A stretch of DNA of 62,000 bases from Symbiodinium natans (GCA_905221605.1 CAJNDS010002855.1:1-62000), one strand, 5' to 3'. Numbered from the stretch's first letter, positions 41,641 through 53,254 are shown. A program made the numbers and translations. Notes: generated by a model not told the origin, from the letters alone.

Positions 41641-42469
41641 TAAGCCCTTCGCGTTTTTAAGAGAATAGGGTCGAGCCCAGGAACCGACCATCTGGCACAG
41701 CTGGAAGTCCATCAGATTCACATCCGTGAACTTAATGCCGGCAAAATTCGGGATCTCCTGAGGCAAAGATGGCGCAGCACACAAAAACCTGAAAAATCTG
41801 CCCTAGATTAAGAGAACCCTTATCTCACCCTGAAAACCCTAGAAAGAGAAGACTCCTTTACTCCGGCCCTCTGGATGTCTGGAGAACTTCGAGGCCCTTC
41901 AACACCAGAGCCCAACCCTGAGACTACAAAGCACAGAGACTTTCTCTCGTGTTTTGGGTTCAGGGTTTAGGGTCCGGAGTTTGGGCTTCTCACGCCGCGC
42001 GCCAGATGTGGAGGTTTGAGAGATGCCACAAGCGACTTTGAAGAACTGTTAGGCTCTCACCTGCTTGAGGCCACCCATCAACTTGTTCTTGTGGTTTTTC
42101 TCTGCTATGATTGGGGGCAACTTGTTATTATGGGCGTTGCTGTTCTGATTGCTACTGTTGCTATGATATTGATATTCATATTGTTGTGATTAAATCTTGT
42201 TGTTGGCCCCATGGCCGCCTCCGAACCCCTTCATTCCGGCCGACAGGTGTCCGGAACAGGCGTTCCAAAGACTTGGTCTCCTTCCCCCTTTCCTAAGCGA
42301 GGACGTCTAAGAGAAAAAAATAGATTTGCCTTAAGAACCATCTTATAAGGATCCCTATGTAACCACCGGGTGTGTAGGCGGTTTTGGGGGTTTTGTGGGC
42401 ACGAATCGGGTGCGGTCCTTGCGCTCGTGGATCATTTCCAGAAGCAGGTGCGCCTGTTCAAACAGCCGA

Positions 42470-42528
42470 GGCTGTGTGTGTGTGTGTGTATGTGTGTATG
42501 TGTGTATGTGTGTATATGTGTATGTGTA

Positions 42529-42585
<57 letters not shown>

Positions 42586-42630
42586 GCGTATGCGTATGCG
42601 TATGTGTATGTGTATGTGTACGTGTATCTA
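42470..42630. repeat. GT/TATGTG microsatellite
   Basis: (GT)n passing into (TATGTG)n and (TATGCG)n. Overlapping Val-Tyr/Cys-Val frames are artefacts. Confidence 0.95.
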
Positions 42631-42995
42631 AAACCCCTGAAAACCCTTAAAACCCTTGAACAACCCTTTCAAAACCTTTGAAAACAACCAAAAAAACCTT
42701 AAATCACCCTAAACACCCCGTCACACCGCCCTTCTTGGGTTGGGGGTTGTTCGATAACGCTTGGGTTTGAGGGTTTGGCGGTTTAGGGGTTCAGGGGTTT
42801 GGGTTTCGGGGGTTTAGGGGTTTGGGGTTTAGGGGTGTAGGGTTTGCGGCTGTTGGGCTTGGGAGTTTTGGAGTTAGGGTGCTCGCCATGGGCTGGGAGG
42901 CTCCAACGATTTCTTGAGCCCTTCACTTGGTGCGCTGGAACGATGGGGTTTCCATCTGGTGTAGGGACATCGCTCACTCATTTGCGTGCTGCAGC

Positions 42996-43216
42996 CTGCC
43001 CACTCAGCACGCCGGACTTGTCAGGGAAGTGGTAGTACCTCGGAAGGAGAGAGAGCTTCACCCCAAAATCCAAAACTCACATTCACATCATTAGTTCCAT
43101 CAGAGCTGGCAGGTTACCCTTTTGCAAATGAAAGGCTTGCACATGTTAACATAGTGCTTGGACGCTTCGGTTTACATGTCCTTCTTTTTGTTGAGCGATT
43201 GTTCGGCTTTCGCTAA
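42996..43216 (+). CDS. Candidate exon, about 73 codons
   Basis: After CGTGCTGCAG the plus strand is open to a TAA at 43216. The second half reads TSLVPSELAGYPFANERLAH and then NIVLGRFGLHVLLFVERLFG, an amphipathic or hydrophobic end. The minus strand has only short frames in this stretch. No family was recognised. Confidence 0.35.
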
Positions 43217-44172
43217 GCTTTGAGAATCAGCCGGGACTGTTGGAGGGGCCACATCGATGTTGTGTTCAATTTGTAGTAGTCAGCATGCTATAGCCACTTC
43301 TCTACATCAAGGTCCCTTTTGGGGTTACTATTATAAAGCGTCCCCCCCAATATTTTAAGGCCCCCATAAACAGGGGCATAATTTGAAGAACTGACCATCT
43401 ATATAGTACCATGATTATGGCACAGCTTAAGTTTCCCAACGAGAGCCCAAACAAGACTTCTTCAGCGGCTCTTTGTTACCGGGCAGGGTGCCGCTGTAAA
43501 ACTTGGGGTGGCCCTAAACCCTACGTAAACCCTAAACCCTAAAACCTAAACCCTAAACCCTAAACCCTGCTTCCCAGGGGCCACAGAGGCAGGTGCGGCA
43601 CCTTGCGCCCGACCTCCACGAGGTAGTCCTCTGCAAAACCGCTCGCATGTCAAAAGATGAAAGGATCAGAAGGTCTGGGCCTCTCATTTGGTCCCTTTGG
43701 TTTAGGGTTTAGGGTGTAGGGTTTAGCGTTTAGGGTTTAGGATTTAGGGTTTAGGGTTTAGGGTTTGGGCCACTTGTTATATAACCCTTTTGCACACACT
43801 CTATATATATATGTATATATATATATATGTGCAAGAATTCGATATGTTAAGAAGAGCACGGAGGGATGGTTTACGGTTTGGGGTTTGGGGCTTTGGGTAA
43901 TATAGGGGGCTGAGTAATTCGAATGGGGTGTTGGGGGGTTATTCTGTATAACTGCAAGGGGACCCTAAGAGACTCTTATTCAAAAATTCTCTCGACCCCT
44001 ACAGTTTCTTGATGCCAACCGCAGCCTCCACTAGGCCCCGATTCTATCAGCCCCCAGACCCTAACCCTCGCGCCCTTTAAGGGCTAAATCATACAGGCTA
44101 TAGGGTCCCCTAGGCCCAAGCCTTACTGAAGAAGCTGTGGAATTGGGATGGCTATTTTTGTTTGTGCAGCTT

Positions 44173-44306
44173 CTATGCTAGCTGTTTCAGGTGATGAGGG
44201 TATACCATTGGTCGTTCATAAATTCCAAACATCACTAAAGCCTCATGCACGAAAGAATGGAGCCAAGCGTCATGCAGCGTCTCAACACTGGGCCTTAGCT
44301 TCACAG
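44173..44306 (-). CDS. Candidate terminal exon
   Basis: After a strong acceptor (CAACTCCCAACATTTGCAG) the minus strand reads about 43 codons, including SVETLHDAWLHSFVHEALVM and YERPMVYPHHLKQLA, to a TAG. A 61-codon plus-strand frame beginning MAIFVCAASML overlaps it. The acceptor and the aromatic/charged composition favour the minus reading. No family was recognised. Confidence 0.35.
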
Positions 44307-44621
44307 CTGCAAATGTTGGGAGTTGGGGTTTAGGGTTTAGGGGTGAGGGCTTAGAAGTTTCGGGTCTAGGGTTTACTAAGGTTTATAGGGTTAGCGAAGG
44401 TTGGAGGTTTAGTGTTTAGGGAATAGGGTTCAGATCGTTAAGATGTAGCGTCATCGGATGTTGGGGTGTGGCCTGCCTGTGCAGTGTTTTTTCGGGTTTT
44501 AGCAATGAGGGTAGATGGTGCCCAAAAAAAATGCAGCCTGCAAGCGTCGCTGCTGCTCCTACAGAGGCTCAGATGTTCGAAATCCTGAACATTATGTACT
44601 ATTATACTTGAGGCCCTAATT

Positions 44622-44888
44622 AAGCCCTAAGCCCTAAGCCCTAAGCCCTAAGCCCTAAGCCCTAAGCCCTAAGCCCTAAGCCCTAAGCCCTAAGCCCTAA
44701 GCCCTAAGCCCTAAGCCCTAAGCCCTAAGCCCCCAGCCCTAAGCCCTAAGCCCTACGCCCTACGCCCTACGCCCTACGCCCTACGCCCTAAGCCCTAAGC
44801 GCCCTGAGCCCTGAGCCCTGAGCCCTGAGCCCTGAGCCCTGAGCCCTGAGCCCTGAGCCCTGAGCCCTGAGCCCTGAGCCCTGAGCCC
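44622..44888. repeat. CCCTAAG, CCCTACG and CCCTGAG sub-arrays
   Basis: Three adjacent blocks, each internally homogeneous: about 16 CCCTAAG units, five CCCTACG, and about 12 CCCTGAG. Sharp block borders imply successive local amplifications of point variants. Confidence 0.95.
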
Positions 44889-45387
44889 TGAACCCTAAAC
44901 CGAACCAGTCTACGGAAGGTGTGCTCCAAAGCTTTCAGTCGAACTGGAGCTTCAGGTCTAAATTTGCTAGGTATACTATTGTTGCCACTTTGGGTTAGCC
45001 AGGTTTAGGGTTTGAGGTTTAGTGGTTGGGGTTCGATAATCTCTCAAGCGGAACGTGTTACATTTGATCGAGAAGTTGAGAACGGAAAGTCTGCAACTGA
45101 ACAACAGGAAACTAAGCAATGGGTGAGCTTTAGAATCGTCAAACTTGTTACCCAGTATGGCGCAAGAAAAAAACCTTAAACTCTACGTAAATCCTAAACA
45201 ATGCACAAGCAGCCACCCTAAACCCTAAACCCCAAACCCCTAAACCCTAAACCCCAAACCCCCAAGCCCTTCCTTTTGAGCATAGGCTGCTGTTCGACCA
45301 TGCGAAGCTGCCAGCAGTGGCTTTAGCTTTGGCCGCTTCTAAGAGAACATTAGGCTTGAGTCTGCAGTGCTTCGGGGACCTGGAACT

Positions 45388-45545
45388 AGGTTTAGGGTTT
45401 AGGGTTTAGGGTTTAGGGTTTAGGCTTTAGGGCTTAGGGCTTAGGGTTTAGGGTTTAGGGTTTAGGCTTTAGGGTTTAGGGTTTAAGGTTTAAGGGTTCA
45501 GGGTTTAGGGTTAAGGGTCAAGGGTTTGGGGTTTAGGGTTTAGGG
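45388..45545. repeat. TTTAGGG array, degenerate
   Basis: About 20 units with CTTAGGG and TTAAGGG variants. Confidence 0.9.
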
Positions 45546-45995
45546 TGCAGCACTTCCATGTAAGAGGCTTGAAGAAGGTCGGCGTTTGGCAAACGAGGCC
45601 GGCGACACCTCGGCCGTGGTACCCCCTCCTTTACACATACGGGGCTTATGGGCCTTGATATTGGTTTGCCGAGGAACCCCCAACAAATGTAATGAACGCA
45701 AGGGCAACACCCCCCCACCCAGCTGGCCATTTCTCGATAACCCCCCCCCCTCACCAACGCCGACATGCGGCTTACAACCGTAAGTATAGAAGCACTTCTA
45801 TTCGGGAAAGACCCACAATCTCACACACGGCTCATCAGCCCTAACCCCCAACCCTAACCCTAAACCTTAAACCCTAAACCCTGAACCCTAAGCCCTAAGC
45901 CCTAAACCCTCCTGGGCTCACAAGGCCCCTTATAACTCATGACCAACAAAACTTCAAAACTCCCAAAGGCGGTGCAGAAAAGCACCAGAAGTGTA

Positions 45996-46530
45996 GGGGG
46001 CACCTTATTGGGGTCCTTAGAAAAATCTTTCTATTTGGGGATCTGTACTAGGAGTCCTTGCTGGTTTAGGGTTTGGGGTTCTTTCTCTTTGGGGTCTATA
46101 TTAGGAGTCCTTGCTATAAGAAATTAAGGGTACAAGCGGGGAGGTTTCCGGAATAAGGGGGCACCTTCGTGGGGTCCGTATGAGAAGGGAATCCTATACT
46201 ATTTGGGATCTATATTGGGAGTCCTTGCTATAAGGGAATCCTACTCTTTTGGGGTTCTTTTGAGAAGGGAATCCTACTATCTGGGGGTCTATATTAGGGT
46301 CCTGACTATAAGCATAGGGGAACTCTTGGGGTCCTTATAATAAGGGAACCCCACTGCTTGGGGGTCTAGATTAGGGTCCTGACTATAATTATAAGTATAT
46401 GGGAACCCACTACTTGGGGTCTATATTAGGGGTCCTTCCTACATTACAAGTAGAAGGGAATCCTACTCTTTTGGGGTCCTTTTTTAAACAGGGAACCCCA
46501 CTGCTTGGGGTCACAATTAGGGGTCCCTCA
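45996..46530. repeat. Degenerate tandem repeat (GGGAATCCTACTATTTGGGG type)
   Basis: About 15 diverged units of 27-40 bp with the motifs TTGGGGTC(TATATTAG) and GGAGTCCTTGCTATAAG. It is the same family as 27336-27545. Confidence 0.8.
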
Positions 46531-46811
46531 TGTTCGTAAACCCCCAGAAGTAGCTCCTGGGCTTTAGGGATTTTTAGGGCTTTAAGGGCGTTAGGGCTTT
46601 TTGAGGGCTTTAGGGCTTTAGGGCTTAGGGGTTTCTGTATGGCTTTAAGGGTCTTACGGGTGTCGAGTTTTTTTTTTCGGGTTTTTTGGGCATTAGGGCT
46701 TCGAGGGTTCTGGGGTTTTTTCTTTGTTTTTTTTTCCCGGGGGGGGGGGGGGTAGGGCCAGGTAGGCATTCTTTGTACACCTGGTCTCAGGCTCCAGGGA
46801 AGTTGGTTTGG

Positions 46812-46935
46812 TTTGGGTTGGGGTTTGGGGGTTTGGGGGTTTGGGGGTTTGGGGGTTTGGGGGTTTGGGGGTTTGGGGGTTTGGGGGTTTGGGGGTTTGG
46901 GGGTTTGGGGGTGTGGGGGTGTGGGGGTGTGGGGT
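46812..46935. repeat. GGGGGTTT octamer array
   Basis: About 13 pure GGGGGTTT units ending in GGGGGTGT variants. Confidence 0.95.
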
Positions 46936-47076
46936 GCTTAGGGTTTTAAGGGTTTTGTTGAGGGGTTTTAGGGTTCAGGGGGTTTAGGAGTTTAGGGGTT
47001 TAGGAGTTTAGGGTTTAGGGTTTTTTGGGTTCAGAGGTTCAGGGGTTTCGGGTTTACGGGCTTAGGGTTTCCACCC

Positions 47077-47099
47077 CCCCCCCCCCCCCCCCCCCCCCC
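47077..47099. repeat. C homopolymer tract
   Basis: A pure C run of about 23 bp next to a unique island (47100-47215) that is open on both strands and was not resolved. Confidence 0.95.
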
Positions 47100-47781
47100 A
47101 CGCTGCTGCCGAGGAAACCGGCTGTGAGAGCTGCATGCTGAGCGAGCGCTATGGTGTCAACCACACTCTCGGCACCGACGTGTATGTACCTCACGACATG
47201 ATGGTTCAGAACCTAAACGCTAAACCCTAAACCCTGAACCCTAAACCCTGAACCCTAAACCCTAAACCCTGAACCCTAAACCCCAAACCCTAAACCCTAA
47301 ACCCCAAACCCCAAACCCAACTCGGCCAGCAGGGCTCATGAAATCTTGGAGCTGAGGGGCCTCGTGTCTAGGATTTACTGTTTAGGGTTTAGGCTTTAGG
47401 GTTTAGGGTTCAGGATTTAGGATTTAGGATTTAGGGTTTGGGGTTTCGGGTTCAGGATTTAGGGTTTAGGGTTCGAGTTCTGAAGTTGGAACAAGGGAAG
47501 ACGGTGCAGTGCCTTAGCTCCCGTTTGAAGGTAAACGTAGGGTTGCTAGGGTACCTAATGCCCAGATACATATGTAGAAAGCAAACACAAGTAAATAAAC
47601 CATCCATTGAAGGAATGTGTAACAGAACTCTGCAACTCCAAAATCCTATTCCGAACCTCAGCCCTCAGCCCAAAAGCCCAATTCCCTACATTACCCCCCT
47701 AAACCCTAATCCCGAAACCCTAAACCCTAAACCTCTAACCCTAAACCCTAAACCTTTAACCCTAAACCCGAAACCCCAAAC

Positions 47782-48928
47782 CCGCTGTCGCCTCATGCAC
47801 AAAGCCGCGGTGCACTTTCATGCCATGCGTTTTGGCTGTGGCAGCCCAGGCGTCTCCCAGGTTTTTTCGCTCTTGGACCTGGGAATTTATGGTAGTAGGG
47901 GTGGGGGGGGGGGGGGGGGGTGTTTAGGGTTTAGGGTTTAGGGTTTAGGGTTTAGGGTTTAGGGTTTAGGGTTTAGGGTTTAGGGTTTAGGGTTTAGGGT
48001 TTAGGGTTTAGGGTTTAGGGTTCAGGGTTCAGGGTTTAGGGTTAAGGGTTTAGGGTTTTTAGGGTTTAGGTATGGGCTAAGAGGGCTTTGTAAGGAACAG
48101 GGCCCATAGAACCCTAAACCGTAAACCCCAAGAACTTGAAACAAACACATTTCAAGTCAACCCCGGCAACGTTGAGCGACAGGGACTCCCCTGTGGTACC
48201 GGCAACCAGGACGCTGGTGACCTAGGTTGGCGATACTTGAGGCTTGGAACCCAAAGCCTGGCTTGGGGTTTCGGTTTTCGGGTTTAATTTGGGGTTTAGG
48301 GTTTAGGGTCTCGGGTTTAGGGTTTAGGGTTTAGGGCCTAGGGTTTCGGGTTTATTTAGGGTCCAGGGTTTCGGGTTTGGGGAAGCCCTCTTAAACTGTA
48401 AAGCCCCCCCAGAGGTTGAAATTTACATGAAGATACAAGGTCTTCCAGGGACCGAGAGTGACATTCTTGGACACCAGCATGTCGGCGTACCGGGGCACAA
48501 TGGCAAGATCTCCAGCGGAACCCTTAGCTGATAGTGGGGAAAAGACCGCCGCCACCATCTCCTGACGGGGAATTCGTAGGGTTTGGTATATAGTCCCATG
48601 TAGGAGATCCCTTCAAGGGATTCAATGGGGTCCTGACTTTACTAATCCGAAAATAAGGAGTCAGGTATCTTATGTCTCCCCTACAATAACCCTGAAACGG
48701 ATTAAACCCTAAACCCTAAACCCTAAACCCTAAACCCTAAACCCTAAACCCTAAACCCTAAACCCTAAACCCTAAACCCTAAACCCTAAACCCTAAACCT
48801 TAAACCCTAAACCCTAAACCCTAAGCTAAGAAGCAGCAGGTCTCCTTGATATGGGCCTCCTGGGGAGCAGCCGCTTCACCAGCGGCCAGGCAGAGTAGGA
48901 ACAGCCAGGCCCGAGACCATCCTGCCAT
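47782..48928 (-). CDS. Secreted protein gene model with a lipase-like motif
   Basis: Exon 1 (48845-48928) starts at an ATG and reads MAGWSRAWLFLLCLAAGEAA, a convincing signal peptide (n-region with Arg, hydrophobic core, small residues at the cleavage zone). Its likely border is ATCAAG|GAGACC, a non-canonical GA donor. Exon 2 (48427-48561) follows TTCCCCGTCAG, contains GDLAIVPRYADMLVSKNVTL and ends CTTCAT|GTAAAT. Exon 3 (48162-48221) follows GCCAACCTAG and reads VTSVLVAGTTGESLSLNVAG. Exon 4 (47782-47878) follows ATAAATTCCCAG and contains KTHGMKVHRGFVHEATA. All inner junctions are phase 0. VHxGF resembles the motif before the nucleophile elbow in class 3 lipases (Lipase_3), but the diagnostic GxSxG was not found downstream, so the function is a guess. 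Introns 1 and 2 are largely heptamer repeats. The 3' part of the gene is unresolved. Confidence 0.5.
47921..48060. repeat. TTTAGGG array, about 18 units
   Basis: A nearly pure array. In the sense of the gene model (minus) it is CCCTAAA and lies in the intron between exons 3 and 4. Confidence 0.95.
48694..48825. repeat. CCCTAAA array, about 18 units
   Basis: A pure array. In gene sense it is TTTAGGG and begins about 20 nt after the predicted end of exon 1 of the lipase-like gene. Confidence 0.95.
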
Positions 48929-48943
48929 GGCCTCTACTGAACT

Positions 48944-49030
48944 TTTAGGGTTTAGGGTTTAGGGTTTAGGGTTTAGGGTTTAGGGTTTAGGGTTTAGGGT
49001 TTAGGGTTTAGGGTTTAGGGTTTGGGGTTT
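48944..49030. repeat. TTTAGGG array upstream of the lipase-like gene
   Basis: About 12 heptamers starting only 15 bp upstream of the predicted ATG, so the 5' UTR or promoter would have to include or lie beyond it. Confidence 0.95.
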
Positions 49031-49619
49031 AGGGGCAACAATTAGTTGTTTTGCTGTTTCTTAGGGATTATAGTAACCCAAAAAGAAAAAATCATTTCCA
49101 AGTATCCCTAGGTGGCCCGAGTGCGCGCGACGCAGTGGCCGCACGCGCTCGAATCAAGCAGGGGGTGCCTTTAAGCTCTGCCACCTGAAGCGAGGGTCTT
49201 GCTTGAGCAATCCTTGCAGCAACGGCCAGGAAGAGCAGCGCACCGTTGACAAAGCAAGCGCGGAAATCCCAGCAACCAGCAGGGGCGATTAGGGCCCAGT
49301 AGGGTCCAGACCCAAGGGTATCCTAGGAATAAAAAGGGTATCCTTGTTGGTTTAACGGGGCTTGTAAGGGAACCTAAACCCTAAAGAAAGGAGAAAGAAG
49401 GGCCTACTCTGGGTCCTAGCACTCAAAGACCCTGCAATGAAGGCAGGTTCCGGAAAATGGGAACCTAACCTTGAGAACCAGATGAACCCTAAAATTTGGC
49501 TCATACACCCTAATTAGACTACTATAACCACTTAGGGGATATCAACCATAAACCCGTTCAGGGTTCATTTGGTCCCTCAGGAAAACACACGCATGCGCAC
49601 GCCCACACGTGCGCACGCG

Positions 49620-49773
49620 TGCACACACACACAACATCCCAAACCCTGTCAGCTCCGATGATAGTCTGAGCTTCCGCGCCCCCGCTTCCGCGACGAAGTC
49701 TGCATCTCAGATGGTGGCTTCTGGTATTGGGGCGTTTCCAGCAGACTTGTGAGAATTCAAAGCAGGACTTCAA
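49620..49773 (-). CDS. Candidate exon
   Basis: The minus strand reads KSCFEFSQVCWKRPNTRSHH and continues, Cys/Arg-rich, to a GT-rich microsatellite. No family was recognised. Confidence 0.3.
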
Positions 49774-50054
49774 GCTTGGACGGTGCCGTCGAATCCCGCA
49801 AGGTTCAGACTCTAAAACCCTAAAAACCTAAAAACCAGAAAACCGAAACCCTAAACCTTAAACACCCAAAACCCCAAAACCCCAAAACCCCAAAACCCAA
49901 AACCCCAAACATAAAGAAGGCGTCTCTGCCATATTCCGACTATGGAGGGCCCCGGCCCTACCTTGCGAACCATGTTCTTCAAGAGACCCTTTAGGGTTTA
50001 GGGTTTAGGATTTAGGGTTTAGGGTTTAGGGTTTAGAGCACCCTCCTTGCGACA

Positions 50055-50173
50055 GTTGCCACTGGGAAATACATGCCAGTTTGCACCTACTTGGGGGAAA
50101 GCAATGAAACTAATGAAGGGGCCAGCTGGTACGTCAAGTACCTCTATAAACCCTCAAGAAACCCTACATAAAC
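50055..50173 (+). CDS. Candidate exon interrupted by the retrotransposon
   Basis: After CCTTGCGACAG the plus strand reads about 25 codons, including GKYMPVCTYLGESNETNEGA, up to a possible strong donor (CAGCTG|GTACGTC at about 50129). The LTR element is inserted some 45 bp downstream, so probably in an intron. No family was recognised. Confidence 0.3.
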
Positions 50174-50178
50174 GCATA
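50174..50178. repeat. Target-site duplication, left copy (GCATA)
   Basis: GCATA immediately precedes the left LTR. The same five bases follow the right LTR at 59605-59609. Confidence 0.9.
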
Positions 50179-50970
50179 TGTGCGAAGTGTCCAAACCAAG
50201 GAAAACTTGCGCGTCGAAGAACTGAAAAACTGTGTCCACTATTCCGGTTGATCAGACCCAAGTAGACAAGGAAGTTGGTTATATACAGTTGTAAGGTGTA
50301 ATGTTGCTGCAGAAGTAGCAGTATCCCTGCCAACGGGGAACTCAAGGTAGCTAGCCTATCGTTCCAAGCCACTCCCGACGTTAACTATCGGAAGGATCCC
50401 CAAAGTTGCTATCTCCAGGGGGTGGTAACCTATCGTTCAAGATGTATCCACTAGCCGTCCGGCTGCGTGTTGTACACCTATCCCAATATTCACCTGGACA
50501 GCCACCTATCCTCAGTATCCTCCGGCCTCCGGCTATGAGTTGTATAGAGAACAGATAACTATCCCAAGGGTTAGGGAAAAGGATCTATCCCTCGTCGACG
50601 CCCGATCGTTTTAGCTCCTCTGGCCTCCGGCTGCGAGTTGGCTAAGCGGATCCACCACGTACAGGGACACTATCCACGGGGGCAAAACTGTACAAGTGGG
50701 GCGCAGCTACACGGACGAAGTCAAGAAACAAACAAAAGAGAAAGGTGAATGAATGTGCAGTGTGCTTATGTTGCTGTCTTGTTGCCCTGTAAGCCCAGAC
50801 AGCAACAGCACACGAAATTCTATCCAGGCCCCTCCATCTATCCCGAGGCTCAGCGCGCTATTCCGGCTCGTCCGCGAGGAGGTCGACATCCATCCCGGAG
50901 CAAACCCGAAATCAACTGACATCAAAACAATTGCTCCCCCGAAAGTACCTGAAAGACGTGGTGCGAAACA
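50179..50970 (-). repeat. 3' LTR (792 bp)
   Basis: Begins TGTGCGAAGTG and ends GTGCGAAACA on the plus strand. It aligns without gaps to 58813-59604. Differences are at 50309 (G vs C), 50545 (T vs A), 50757 (G vs A) and 50891 (C vs T). Confidence 0.95.
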
Positions 50971-50976
50971 CCCCCC
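50971..50976 (-). promoter_or_regulatory. Minimal polypurine tract (G6 in sense)
   Basis: CCCCCC on plus directly abuts the inner edge of the 3' LTR, in the position where plus-strand synthesis is primed. It is short for such a tract, so the assignment is positional. Confidence 0.45.
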
Positions 50977-52842
50977 GTGATGGGGGCGTCAGCTCGCAGA
51001 GTGACGTCTCCCAGCATAAACGATGAATTCGCGAATCCTCGTCCGGTTTGCATCAGACCTTCAACACAAACGCAGGAGGGATCGCCAGCACGGTCTCCAG
51101 CCCCTTTGAGGCGCCCACCACCACCCGCGATTACGAAGACCACATCGGCGACCCTCGGAAGCAACACCGTCATCCGCAAACCTTCGGAATCATCGTCTGA
51201 GCACACACGTCTTCGACGGTGCCCTAATACATGCACCCAAGATGTTTGCTAATCCGCATCATTGGAAAATTGGTCACTCATCTTCTATCCCCTTACGCCG
51301 AAACTCAGTTCATCTCGTCCAGGCACTATCCCTTGCAACATCGGCCCTTTCACTTGGTTCAGTACCCCTCCTAGACGATGTAGCCCTTTCTTTTGCAGGA
51401 GGGACTTAATGGTGGCCAGCCATGCCCACAGAAGCTGTCTGACGAGGGCCGAGAGGACTTACTGGTGATCAGCCACGCCCCTCCACTCACAAGTAACCTT
51501 CGTCATTGGTTGGTCTGCGCCCGTCAGGGAACGCCCATAAGGCCAGCTGCTCGCAGTTGAAGCAGTAGCTGCGTCGCTCCCACTCATCTCACCCAGCGCC
51601 TTCTTTACGTACATGTCCTCGACGAATATATCCCCTATCCGGAAAGTCCTATCCCAGGCTTGGCTCACGCGACGAAGCAGAGCCGCGGAGGACAGCGGGC
51701 CATGGCAATCCTAACCGCTGCATCACTCCATGCGCTAGGGGCATGACGTCGCATGCGCCCTGCAGATCTATCCCTTGCCACGCCACCTCGTCCAACGACG
51801 TGAGGAGCCATCCCACGCACATCAGCAGACGTGACGCCGTTGATGGTGGCAGGCGTCTTCCTTCTTCTCGTCGTGGTTTCTCTCGTCCAAGTGCGTCGCA
51901 ACGGCGGGCACCTACTCCCACTGATAGTCGCCGCTCTGGCCGCGAGGACTTATTGGTGATCAGCCATGCCTCCGCTGCCGTGCACGCTCCGTCTCGCAGC
52001 AACATTGTCTCCGCATTCTGCAGATCTGCCATACACTGCGTTGTTATGTTCGTAGACATCGAACAGCCTCCCGTCCGGAACGTTGATCATCATGCATTGG
52101 CAGGCAGGCTCACGGCTAATCCTTCCTTCTATCCCCCCGGCCACCGGTCGTCACGTAGATGTTCGTCAGCATTTTCCTTTGCCAGCTTCCGGTTCACACG
52201 CATAGTAACATGTACTCCCCCCCGCGCACCGTATTCAGCCTCGACGTGTAATCCCTTCACTCGTGTCGTAATCTCCATGTAGTACTACGCATTTCTATCC
52301 ACTCCCCCCGGCTCGCAGATACCGTGGTGACATAGACAATGTCATAGTTGTCCTTTCCCCCCTGTGCCGGTGGTCTTTGCGTTGACGCATACATTTTCCT
52401 AGATATCGTAACTATCCCGTTTCTATACGAGCGAACTATCTGTAGACGAACTCAAACTCATAGAAAGCTCCCCCCGGCTTGTGGGCACCGCGTGGACATA
52501 CACAACGTCACACATATCCCACCGCCCCCCGGATGTCGACCAACAAAACCACACCTATGTCCTTTCTATCCCAGGCGTACTGCATTAAGATGTACAAGAT
52601 TAACAATACGTCGTAGTCCTATCCCTGTTCCGGAAGAGTCGGGCCTATCCCCTATACGTGTTCCTCATGCTCACAACGCTGCGAAATATCCCCTTGAGGT
52701 TGCCGTCCGCGAAGCTCACCATGCACCATACTCCCTTTGCCTTTCTGAGACGAGGTCCGACTGCTGGGCGCCAAACGTCAAGACCGGCAACGGTGTATTT
52801 AGTAAATTTAGTACGCCTTGTATCCCATCCCGGGCCAGAACA

Positions 52843-53230
52843 GTGAAGTAGAGGACGCGAAGCTCCGATGCCTGTATCCCTCGGGGTCGAAACAGTGAAG
52901 TAAGGGACGTGAAGCTCCGCTATCTGTATCCCTTCGGGACCAAAACAGTGAAGTAAGGGACGTGAAGCTCCGATCTGTATCCCTTCGGGACCAAAACAGT
53001 GAAGTAAGGGACGTGAAGCTCCGCTATCTGTATCCCCTCGGGACCAAAACAGTGAAGTAAGGGACGTGAAGCTCCGCTATCTGTATCCCTTCGGGACCCA
53101 AAACAGTGAAGTAAGGGACGTGAAGCTCCGCTATCTGTGTCCCTTCGGGACCAAAACAGTGAAGTAAGGGACGTGAAGCTCCGCTATCTGTATCCCTTCG
53201 GGACCAAAACAGTGAAGTAATGGACGTGAA
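52843..53230. repeat. 53-bp tandem repeat, about seven copies
   Basis: The unit runs GAAGTAAGGGACGTGAAGCT...TGTATCCCTTCGGGACCAAA...CAGT. Each unit contains the small palindrome TCCCTTCGGGA and one TATCCC hexamer. Two units are 51 bp (CGATCTG for CGCTATCTG). Confidence 0.95.
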
Positions 53231-53254
53231 GCGCTGGTACTTCTATTCCTTCGG

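Noticed and set aside
47438-47941. 167-codon plus-strand frame
   Set aside because: It is kept open by degenerate heptamers (Leu-Asn-Pro-Lys-Pro repeats) and ends in poly-Gly from a G run.
51743-52851. Plus-strand frames of 167-179 codons inside the retrotransposon
   Set aside because: Low-complexity Ser/Arg/Pro composition, antisense to the element, broken around repeat units. Regarded as shadows.
52843-53230. CRISPR-like array (53-bp units)
   Set aside because: Units are contiguous tandem repeats without variable spacers, in a eukaryotic retrotransposon.
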